Source of the DNA: Girardinichthys multiradiatus
Taxonomy: Eukaryota; Chordata; Actinopteri; Cyprinodontiformes; Goodeidae
Direction of reading: 5' to 3'
Assembly (NCBI RefSeq): GCF_021462225.1
Contig: NC_061804.1
Span: forward strand, 531,501-595,500
DNA: 64,000 bases
Below, piece by piece: positions 22,501 to 34,500 of the stretch. Under the pieces are notes generated by a model. It did not search any database, was not told the DNA's origin, and saw nothing but the letters and a program-made list of their open reading frames with translations. A program made the translations under genes and the position numbers. The stretch's first letter is position 1; each line of letters starts with the position of its first letter.

Positions 22501-25500
22501 CAGCAACCCCTAGAAGTCCCACATGTAGGTCTACTTTTCAATACTCTAAAACATGTGAAAATGGAGCTGTGGAAATGGAGTGGTAGCTGTGAACAAAGGA
22601 GGCTGCTGTCGGTCTAGCAGCTGGGGGAAGCCTCTGCTTCTACTGGATGTGTGAGTCGTTGCAGAGCTGCGGTTTCCATGCCATCTTCTTCAGGCTGTGG
22701 GGAAACCGCTACCATGAGAGACCCTGTGTCTGGTTAGGCTGGTTTGGGATCGACGGATACACAAATATCGGATGGTACTCAACTTGTTATGGTTTGTGAG
22801 ATATTGGACCCCAGAATGCAGACGAGCAGGCATCGTGATGGTAAGTGAAAAAAGGTTTAATTACGAAAACTCACACTCAGCAGGAGGCAGGAACAAAACA
22901 AACGGGCAGGCAAGATCAAAAAGATAAGACTTGGTTAGAGAACAAGACATGAGCATGAGAAATGTCTCCGAGACGACTAACAGAACAGGTGTGAATATAT
23001 GGCGTGAAAACCAGGTGGAGCAAGGAGACAGATTAATTTGAAGCAGGTGAACCGAATAAACTTAATTAACAGAACAAAACGGGACTGGAGCAAAACAGAG
23101 ACTCTTGAACACAAACTAGAAAAACATGAAGCAAAAGCATCCAGATCCGAAAACCAAACTTGACAAAACATGAACAAGACGACAAAACAAAAGCATGAAG
23201 AAACAACCCCAAATCATGACACAACTTTGGATCCTGGATGTAGACCTTTATTCCACAGGCGAGTCCAGATGCTCGTGTCTCCAGCCCAGCCTGTTTATGG
23301 TTGCGGGTGAAGACACTTAAATATGGTTCTGACCCAGAGTTTGGTACTATGATGTCATGGAGATTACAGCTGTGACTCATCTTTCCTGGGTTGTCATAAA
23401 TTAGGTTACTGCCATTCTGCTCGTTTCACACAAAACAGGCATCGGACTGAGTGGAAAATGGAAGAACGGATCTCGTTCTGCACTTTTAAACCCCAAATAT
23501 TTAAAGCTTATTCCAGTTTATTTCTTTTAACTTTTATTGTCTGAAGTTAGCAAAGGACCATCTGGATGATCCAGAGAAGAAATGGGAGAAGGTCATATGG
23601 TCAGATGAGACCAAAATAGAGCTTTTTGGTCTAAACTCCACTCGCCGTGTTTGGAAGAAGGATGAGGACAACCCCAAGAACACCATCCCTACCATGAAGC
23701 ATGGAGGTGGAAACATCATTCTTTGGAGATGCTTTCTGCAAAGCGGACAGGACGACTGCACCGTCCTGAGGGGAGGATGGATGGGTCCATGTCTCAGGAG
23801 ATCTTAGCCAACAACCTCCTTCCCTCAGTAAGAGCATTGAAGATGGGTCATAGCTGGGTCTTCCAGCAGGACAACGACCCGAAGCACACAGCCAGGGCTA
23901 CTGTTAGGGTTAATTAATGATTATATATGTTTTAACTTTAATAGAAGTGAAGCTTGCTGTTCAGAGTGATTATATCTTATATGTACAAGAGCTGCAAGAT
24001 AGAGACAGGATGTTCTAGAACATTCTGTCGGTGCAGCTGTTTCTAATCTTATGAGTGTGCATCCCTCCCTTTTGTGCTTGGAATATTTTGTAACCAGGGC
24101 CTCTTCTCTTATCAATAAAAGGCAGAGAGAGCAGGGGCTGTCTCAGAGTGTGGTGGAGGATTGTAACTGAGCAGCCTCTGAAACACTCTCACCTGCAGGT
24201 TAAAATGAACTAACTTCTCTGTGTCTTTCTTTGTGCAGAATTGTGAAAGTGTTTGGTGTTTAAACCTAACATAAATGGTCCTTCGAGCCGGATGCCAAGA
24301 TGCTTGACGATCCCAGTGGGTGAGTGAGATTCCAGACAAATCTGTGGCCACAGTACTAATACCCTTTCCGGGACTGGTCCCTCCCTGACAGGCTGGGGTC
24401 TGACGGCTGACGGTACTCCCGAGGACACAGAGAACCAGTGAGTAGGTCTTTCATTTAAAAGGAATGAGTGATGAAATGCAAATGACCTAAAATAGTACAG
24501 TATAGAGAAACCCTGACAATTCTAGACACTATCAGGTGAACTAAAATAGACAGTTAAATTCCGCAGGAGGGTAGACTCCCTTAGTTGAAATAGACTAATT
24601 AAACTCTACACAGGACGGCGGAGTCCTCTGTTGTATTTTAATAGACAGTTAAATTCCGCAGGAGGGTAGACTCCCTTAGTTGAAATAGACTAATTAAACT
24701 CTACACAGGACGGCGGAGTCCTCTGTTATGTTTTTGTGAAAGTAATTACAGTAAGAGTAAAACGCGTAAAAAGTGTGACTGAAAAACGAGTGGAAGAATG
24801 AATGGAATCGTAACGACCACTAGGTCCTTACTTTTCATATAAACTGGAAACAGATAGTAAATGGTGAGCCTTTGTGGATGCTTGTAGGCAAGAAAATCCC
24901 ACCTGAACAGGGTTGAAGTGGATTTTACCACAACTGACTTCTTGATCACCATCCTGTTTTCAAATACATAAATCCAGTATTTAGAATACACCAGGTATTA
25001 AAAAACATACTGGATCTAAATTTAGTTCAAAATGGGAAAGGGGCAAAGTAAAGAGAAACAAAAGTTACTTGATAACCTTACATGCAAAGATTGGAAAGCG
25101 GTAGAAAAAGAAAATCAAGATGCAGTAGAACCCCTATGTTATTGGATAAAAACCTATAATTATAATGGAAAGCTGTCTACAAGTGCCCTAACAGAATTAC
25201 AGAATAAAATAAAAATTAAATGCAAAAATAATGAAAAACAAATGAGAAAGGAAGGTTATGCACAGACTCAAGTCTGGGTTAAAATAGCAAAACAACGTGA
25301 GGAAGGAGAAAGACTGGCAAAACAGGAAAGAGAGGAAAGGAAGCGACAAAATAAAGAGAAAGAAAAAGCAAGTGAAGAAGAGCAAAAGAGAGAAAAAGAG
25401 GAAGCAAAATGGAAAGAAGCAGGACATGAGAACATAATGTTTCACAGAAGAGAAGATAATGAATATTCTGGTCCCTACTTAGCGTTGCAACAGCAGTTAC

Positions 25501-28500
25501 TGCAGCAACAGGGAGGGGCAGTGGGGAGAAATGATATAGATGCACCCACTGCTCCACCACCACCATCACCACCTGGATATACACCACGAACACCAATTGC
25601 TACTCGAAGCACTGGTGCAGTGGGTAGATGGTCTGCAACATTGGGACATTTATTATCTCCATTACCTAGGGTTAGTCCCATGACCCTAGATGAAGGAGGG
25701 GATGTGCAAACTTTTCCCCTCATTGAACTCCCTAACCCACGAGCAGGCGCAGAAGGCCAATCAGACATAATTAGAGTTTATCGAACTTGGACCCAAGATG
25801 ATGTTAAAAAGGCTGTAGAAGGAATCCCACACCCTAGAGAGGATGTGGATGAGAGTGTGAGGCAGATGGAGGATCTTAGAAAAGCCTACCATCTGAATGG
25901 AATGGAAGTCCAACAAGCATGGATGTGCAAACTTGGCCCTGACTGGTATCACGTGAAGGGAGGTTATAATCCATCAACTACATTAGGAGCACCTCTTGCA
26001 GCTGGTAGCGGAGAGCTAACAACCCAGTTAGTTCCTCTCCTGGAAAGAATAAAAGGAAAATATAAAAAGAGAGCAAACTATACTGAAATAGGGAGATGTA
26101 AACAAAAACCAGATGAACCTTTTGATGAATACAGAGTAAGAATGGCGAAAGTTTTTAAAGTTCATAGTGGACTAGAACCAAGCGAGGATGAAAATGGTGC
26201 ATATCAGCAGCAACTAAAAGAATGCACTCCACTCAGGCTCAACACCTGACATACATGGCTGGGTGAACCGGCACTACATAGGAATGAGTGGGGGCTCGCT
26301 TGCAGACTACATAAATCATGCGCTGCATGCTGAAAAAGTTATAAAAAGTAAAAAGGGTAAAAAGGACACAGTCAGAGACGCAGTGTTTTACCAAGAGGAG
26401 GACAACACTGTGTACTATCAACAGTCACAGGGCAGGGGAAGAGGCAGAGGCCGAGGTAGAGGAAGAGGTAGAGGACACTTTGGAGCACAAAATCCTAGAG
26501 CATGTTGGTCCTGCGGTAAAGAAGGACATCTAGCCAGGGATTGTAGGGGAGGTCCTCCCCCACAAACTAAAAATGCATGACTAGATCGTGAGACAAACGG
26601 GACAGAATTGGATCAAAATTTAATACAAGAGAAAACCACCTCAGAAGATGAGGAAATACTAAATTTAGATGACCTATTCTATGTTGAAAAAATAAGACCT
26701 GAAATAACCCTGCTGGTACAAGGCACACCTATCACGTTTCTTTGTGATAGTGGAGCTTGCAGGACAACAATTAGAGAACAATTACCATATGTGAGACCCA
26801 GTGGGAAATGTACCACAGTTCAGGCCGCACAAGGTAAAATCAAACAAGTAAATGAAACAGAGCCCTTATGGATAAGAGATCCAGAAGGAAAAACATGTCA
26901 GTTATCAGTTTTGATGTTACCAGAATGTCCAGTGAACCTATTAGGAAGAGATGGCTTAATAGCCCTCTGCCTAAGCCTAACACCAACCCCAGAGGGTTTG
27001 AGAGTGGTCAGAGGCAAACCTGAGGAAGTCTATGTAGTACAAGGGACGGGAACACCAAATTATTACTACACTTTAGACATCCCTAACAAACCGCCAACTG
27101 CAACAGGGGCATCGTTAGTGGATGAAGGCAAACAATCAATGCGGAGCCCACAAGATGTTATGTCACCAGATGAATTACATGTGACAATGTGGTATACTGC
27201 AAAGCCAGACACCAAGTACATGAGTGAACTGAACAGGATGACCCCAACAAAGATAACAGTCTCATATGTGTACTCAGATGTAGAAGCAAATGCAGCAGCT
27301 GCAGTAATATTGCCAGAAACTGTCAAACCACTGTTCAGACAACTTTCTGGGCCACACATATCCTTATGCAAAGACAAAAAGGAAGAATGGAAAAACTTAG
27401 CAAAACTAGTGGACAGAGGTGAAAGAGCAAGGGATTGGGTGGTAACCGGCATGAACACATGGTATAGCCAGTCCACTGAAATGACCAAAAAGGCATTGTT
27501 CTGGACAGTAACTGTCCAGGCTGGAGTGCACCTAGACCCAAAACAAAAATGACACATCTTTTTCACAAAAGAAGAAGAGGAACTACTTAAACAAGTTCCT
27601 GAGAGACTATGGTCACAAGGACCTACTGATGTTGGCCTGGTAAAAGGAGCACTTCCTGTTGTGATAAGACCAAAAACAGAGTACAGACCCAGAGTTAAAC
27701 AATATCCTCTAAAACCAGATGCAATGGTGGGAATAGAACCTGTTATTGAGGATTTAAAAAAGGCTGGAGTATTGATTGAGTGTGCTGAATCACCCTGTAA
27801 CACACCAATATTCCCTGTAAAAAAGGCACCCCCATCTGTGGGATGGAGGATGGTTCAAGATTTACAAGCAGTAAATAATGCAGTAATACAAAGATCCCCG
27901 TGTGTAGCAGATCCACACACGTTATTAAACTCTTTGAACCCAAAAGCAAAATACTTCACTGTGGTGGACATAAGCAATGCATTCTTTTCTGTACCACTAC
28001 ACAAAGACAGTCAATACTGGTTTGCTTTCACCTTTAAAGGGAAAAGATACACTTATACCAGATTACCACAAGGATATTGTGAAAGCCCCACCATCTACTC
28101 CCAAGTTCTTACATCCAGCTTGGCCACTTTTGACCCACCACAACAGAGCCAATTGCTCACGTATGTGGATGACATACTAGTTGCATCTGAAACCGAAGAA
28201 AAATGCAAAAAAGACTCCATAGCACTCCTGAAACATTTGGCTAAAGAAGGCCACAAAGTCAGCAAAAACAAATTACAGTTTTGTAAGGAAAGTGTGAAAT
28301 ATCTGGGCCATCAGCTCAGTTCAGGGGGAAAAACAATAATGGAGGAAAGGAAAACTGCAATTCTGCAAGCACCAAAACCATTGACAAAGAAACAAATGAT
28401 GTCTTTTTTAGGACTCACTAATTACTGTAGAAGTTGGGTGCCAAATTATGCAGAGCTAACAGCACCCTTGCAAAGCCTGATGTACAAAGAGGAACTTAAA

Positions 28501-31500
28501 ATGTCTGACTACCTAAAATGGAGTTCTGAAGCAGAAGATGCACTCTGTAAATTGAAACAAACTATGGTAGGAAGTTGTGTGTTAGCATTACCAGATTACA
28601 ACAAAGACTTTGTACAAATGGTAGACTGCAAAGGAAATTTCATGACCTCCGTGTTGACACAGCTACATGGAAGTAAATATAAACCAGTAGCCTACTATTC
28701 AACCAAAATGGATGCAGTGGCGTGTGCCCTTCCACATTGCGTTAGAGCAGTGGTGGCTGCTTCCCTAGCAGTCACGTCTAGCGCAGATGTTGTACTATTC
28801 CATCCACTCACTTTGAAAGTACCTCATGCAGTTTCAGCACTGCTTTTGCAAACTAAAATGAGTTTCCTGTCACCGGCAAGACATCTTTCCTGTATGTCTA
28901 TCTTGCTGTCACAACCACATCTCAAAATAGAACGGTGTACAGCACTAAACCCAGCAACATTAATCCCCACAGAGGAGGATGGAGAAACTCATGATTGTGA
29001 AACATTATCTGAGGAAATAGCAAAAAGCAGAAAAGACTTAAAAGATACTCCTTTGACAGAAGGAGAAATATTATTTGTAGACGGGTCTTCCAAAAAGGAT
29101 GAGAAAGGTAAAACAAAAACCGGATATGCTGTAGTGACTCTTAATAAAGTACTAAAAGCAGAAGCACTCCCTTCACACTACTCAGCGCAAGCTGCTGAGT
29201 TAGTAGCCTTAACTGAAGCATGCAAATTAATGACAGGAAAAAGTGCAACAATATACACTGATAGCCAGTATGCATATGCAACAACGCATACTTTTGCACA
29301 ACATTGGAAAAATAGGGGTATGATTACCTCCACTGGAAAACCTGTAACACATGCAGCACTATTAACAGAGTTATTGCAAGCAGTCCAACTGCCAAAAAAG
29401 CTTGCAATATGCAAATGTGCGGCACACACCACAGGAACAGACACTGTGACTAAAGGCAACGCCTTTGCTGATAAAACTGCTAAAGCAGCTGCAGAACAAC
29501 AACCAAGTAGTCTTCTCCTAGTAACAATAGAACTAAAAGATGAAACGTTACTGGAAATGCAACAACAATCACCCCAAAATGAAATACAAAAATGGCTAAA
29601 AAAGGGAGCTCAACTTAAAGAAGGAATATACACCTGACCAGAAAATAAACCTATCCTACCAAAAAACCTATACAAATGGGCAGCAATTTCGAGTCATGGA
29701 GTTTCTCATGTCTCGAGAGGAGGAATGGTAGGATTAGTGAACAAAATATACACAACATATGGATTTAACTCTTATTCAAAAAATTTTTGTAGAACATGTT
29801 TGATCTGTGCTAAACACAATGCACAAGGGAACTTCAGACCAAAAAGGGGACTAAAATAAGTTTCTTAATAGCAGTGTTTATTCTAACCATCATAATTTGT
29901 GTTGTGGTCATAGCATTGTGGTATCTGTTGTAGCATTGTAGCTCTTCATCTGACCTTCAGAGAAAGTCCGGCTACAAAGGGAGCTGCAATCATAGTTTGC
30001 AGCTGTCTCAAACCGGTGAAGATTGTCCACAGCTCTGTTACAGGTTTTTAGGAAGGGCGCCAATCTACAGAAAGATGTTCACGCCAACACACAAAAAGAT
30101 ATTGATAATAGGGGGCGTCATCTCGATCATAATTGTAGGTGCCCTGCTAATATGGGAAAGAAATCATAGAACACTGCATAAAAGATCCCGGTCATCTGAC
30201 CTTGACGAATCTGACGACAATAACAGGTGTGGAACAAAAAGAGCTTACCAATTCGGATTAATGGTGTGTGTGCAGTCAAACACCACCACGAATCTTGTCA
30301 TTCCACTTACCAGTCTTAGCCGTAAAACAGAAAAAGGCCAAGATTATAAAAACTACAAATGGTACTTGACTAATGATCAAAAACAAACACAATGGGCCAC
30401 AATAGTAGCTGATGCAAATAATGAATGGACCCCAACGTGGGGCACTACTGCATATGCAAAGCACCAGAAAAAACTATTCAAACTTAACGCAACAAGTACA
30501 GCTATATATCTAACTGTGAATCTTACAAAAACCTCCCTAAAACCCCCTGGGAGCAACTTACAGGGAGATTGTTGGCTTTTCCTACTAAGGGCCTATTCAT
30601 CAGGGACGGATCCCAGTTTCCAACTGTTTATTTGTGAACATAAGAATACAACGACTCTCTCTCAAAAAACAGTAGAGAAAGGAGTTAGAATTGATCCTGA
30701 GAACCTGACCACAGACGACTGGTTTAAAATAACTACAGGAATATCTAAAATAGATAACAACTGGCTCTTAATGGCAGAACAGGCTGCCCAGGCAGTAAAA
30801 ACAGATTGTGTAGTATGTATGGGAGCCAGACCACTGTTACAGGTGGTCCCCTCAACGTTGACAGAAAAATGCTTAGTAGAAGTAATGAACAGCACAAGAC
30901 CCTCGACAAACTGTACTATGTGGGATAAGATTTATCCTTTGACTACCGCCGAAAAACAAAAACCGATGTTTTCAAATAAGGTTGCTCCAGGAAATTTTTC
31001 CTGTATAAACCGAACAGGTGTGGGATCAAACATAAGCAGACTCAATAAAGATCAATGTCACTCCATCATAGCAGTAGGTGTCAGCTTTAAACCTAAAGCA
31101 CGCAGCGACATCTGGTGGTGGTGTGGAGACGATAAACTGTATGACAGGTTGCCATACAACACAACTGGATTGTGTGCATCAGTGTCATTAATATTTCCCG
31201 TGTCTGTTATTCCACTCTCAGTAGCAGATTTGTTGGGTACAGTAGCCAGCATATTTCCACATACCTGGAAAAATAGAGTAAAAAGATCAGGATGGAGTAA
31301 AGACGACCCTACTTATATAGATAGCATAGGAATACCAAGAGGAGTTCCTGATGAATATAAATTAGCAGATCAAGTAGCAGCAGGTTTTGAATCCACCATA
31401 TGCTGGTGGTGCACAATAAATAAAAACGTTGATAGAATCAATTACATCCATTACAATGTGCAACGACTAGGAAATAAAACTGAAGAAGGATTCTCAGCCA

Positions 31501-34500
31501 TCCATGAACAGTTGTCAGCTACCTCTTTAATGGCTTTCCAAAATAGAATTGCTGTCGATATGCTCTTAGCTGAAAAAGGTGGAGTATGTTCAATATTTGG
31601 GCATCAATGTTGTACATTTATTCCAAATAACACCGCAGCTGATGGGAGCCTCACCAAGGCCCTGGAGGGCCTTAGGTCACTTAACAGCAAAATGAAAGAT
31701 CATTCTGGAGTTGACACCACAATGTGGGATGGGTTTGGAGAAATGTTTGGTAAATATAAACAATTAGTGTTGTCTATCCTTATGTCAATAGCAGTCTTTG
31801 CAGCTATTCTCACTTTGTGTGGATGATGTTGTATTCCATGTATAAGAGCTTTGTGCACTCGTATAATAACCTCTGCTATTCAGCCAGTCAAAACAGAAAT
31901 GTCAGAGATGTATGCTCTCCTGAGACCTGATGAGACAGAAGGAGACAGCGAAGGTGATGATGACCAGGAAGAAGAAGAGACTTCTCTGCATTTCCCTGAT
32001 CTGTATCCTGACCCTAACGACAATTAGTTGTATACAGTAAACTTAAAGACCTCCTGCTACTTTTTTCATGACATGTACAGATAAAACACACCATGATGTC
32101 TTAACTGAAAATCTGAGAAGAAAAGGTTAATGATTGATGTATCAAGTGTTTAAAACATTTATAAAGAGGAGGAAAATGTTAGGGTTAATTAATGATTATA
32201 TATGTTTTAACTTTAATAGAAGTGAAGCTTGCTGTTCAGAGTGATTATATCTTATATGTACAAGAGCTGCAAGATAGAGACAGGATGTTCTAGAACATTC
32301 TGTCGGTGCAGCTGTTTCTAATCTTATGAGTGTGCATCCCTCCCTTTTGTGCTTGGAATATTTTGTAACCAGGGCCTCTTCTCTTATCAATAAAAGGCAG
32401 AGAGAGCAGGGGCTGTCTCAGAGTGTGGTGGAGGATTGTAACTGAGCAGCCTCTGAAACACTCTCACCTGCAGGTTAAAATGAACTAACTTCTCTGTGTC
32501 TTTCTTTGTGCAGAATTGTGAAAGTGTTTGGTGTTTAAACCTAACAGCTACTAAGGAGTGGTTCCATAAGAAGCATCTCAAGCTCCTAGAGGGGCCTAGC
32601 CAGTCTCCAAACCTGAACCCAATCGACAATCTTTGGAGGGAGCTGAAAGTCCATATTGCCCAACGACAGCCCTGAAAGCTGAAGGACCTGGAGAAGATCT
32701 CTATGGAGGACTGGTCCAAAATCCCTGCTGCAGTGTCTGCAAACCTCATCAAGAACTACAGGAAACGTCTGATTTCTGGAACTGCAAACAAAGGTTTCTG
32801 CACCAAATATTAAGTTTTATTTTTCTGATGTATCAAATACTGATGTCATGAAATAAAATTAATTATTTAAAAATCACACAATGTGATTTTCTGGATTTTA
32901 GTTTTTAGATCCCATCACTCACAGTTGAAGAGAACCTATGATAAAAATTAAAGATTTCTACAAGCTTTGGAGGTTGGAAAACCTGCTAAATCAGCAGCGT
33001 ATCAAATACTTGTTCTCCACATTGTAAGAAAGCTGTTATTCTGAGCTTGGTTCTGCACAGAAGTTCAGTGTGTGGTGGAAGTGGACCCAATTCAGGCAAG
33101 GCAGGAGGAGCATGGTGGGGAGCAGAGGAAGATTTACAAATGAAGAGAACTGGACATGGAGAACCGGTGAGAACAATCAAAGGGATGCAGAACAGCTGAT
33201 GGAGAGTCTGAGCAGAAAACTGAGGGAGGAGACAATAAAACACAGACGAAGCAGAACCAGAACACAGGAAAGATCCATTTAACCTAAACTAATTGAATTG
33301 GTTTGGAAAGACCTTAATGACAATAATAAACTAAACACAAATTGAGAAACCAGAACTTTAAATGAACCCAACAGAACCAAAATAATGTCAAGTGCTTCAG
33401 TTTCAGGTTTTTTTGCACATTTGAAACATGATGAGCTGAAAGAACCCAGCAGAACTGAAATGGATCAGGAGCCTGCAGCAGCATGTTCTGTAGAAGCAGA
33501 GCTGCTTCATCTCCTTCTGCTTCAGTGAGTCTGCAGAGGAACACAGGAAGCCTTCAGGAGTTGCACCACAGCGCTTCCATCAACAGCCCTGATGAAAAGA
33601 TGCAGCTAGAAACCAACGCGTCACTTTGATAAATTTATCTTGTCTGCAGCCCAGAAGAAGAATCAGCAGCTGATTCATCTGTGCACAAGGAGAGACCCAC
33701 GAGTCTGCAGGGTTGGGTTTCTGCACCGCAGCAGTTTAAACTCAACCTTTAGGTTTTAATAACCTGAGCTTTTAATCATCTTCCAGTGACCTCGCAGGAG
33801 AAACACGCCACTGAGAGCATTTTTAATAAAAGCTGCAGAGTGTTTTCATTAAGCTGTCAGGTCTGTCAGCGAGGTGATGGAGGTGAAGGGGTTGGTATGT
33901 CCTCTCTGCAGGATTCAAACGCTCGGCTGAGCAGAAACATTCAAACATTAAAGGCTGGCTTCTCCTCAGACTGATGGACGAGATGGAAGCGGCTTTGAGT
34001 TCAGCCGGGTTCTGGGTTTGTTTTTCATGTCCTGGTTTCACCTGCAGACGAAATTTTACAGCAGAAATTTTCTCTGTACTGAAAATTTTCAGCTTTTTTA
34101 CTGTCGTTTAATATTCCGTCTGCTTAAAAATAATAGGAAAATCAACAGAAAAATGAGGACAGCAGAAGAACCTTTACTGGCTGATAATCACAGTGGGAAC
34201 CCACCTCTGATTAGGGCTGGACATGACCACATTAAAACGCTGATATTTATTATGAGCACAAATCCAGATTATGAACTATTAACAAGGCTGTAGCATAAAC
34301 ATGGCTCTGGGCGATTTAGCCCTGAGCTGTGCCTGTCAGGTGGCCGTGTGTAATTCTGCAGAAGCTTCTGTCTGACAGACTTACTGTGTGAGTAGAGTAA
34401 TAATTAGCCCAGCTAATTAGAGACATCAGAACCACTGAGAGACTGAGTCGGACCTGAAGTGCTGATTGGGTTCAGCTTTAAAGGATCAGAGGACGGAACC

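Larger units (their letters stand above)
23902..32546 (+). mobile_element. Full-length class I endogenous retrovirus (provirus)
   Basis: The provirus has two 370-bp LTRs (23902-24271 and 32177-32546) that read identical, TGTTAG...CTAACA ends and an exact 5-bp target duplication GCTAC (23897-23901 and 32547-32551). The order is LTR, primer site, leader with a duplicated 95-bp block, gag, protease, reverse transcriptase/RNase H, truncated integrase, env, polypurine tract, LTR. Pol and Env resemble gamma/epsilon-type retroviruses: a DSGA protease, a YVDD reverse transcriptase and a CX6CC transmembrane subunit. It lies in dach2 intron 2, antisense to dach2. It is defective as read: a gag frame break, three extra in-frame TGA stops and loss of the integrase catalytic core. 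Confidence 0.96.

Noticed and set aside
25197..25768. Minus-strand frames across gag
   Set aside because: They are antisense shadows of the Lys/Glu-rich and Pro-rich gag codons.
26430..26475. Separate Arg-Gly-rich host exon
   Set aside because: It is the basic box of the viral nucleocapsid, continuous with the CCHC knuckle.
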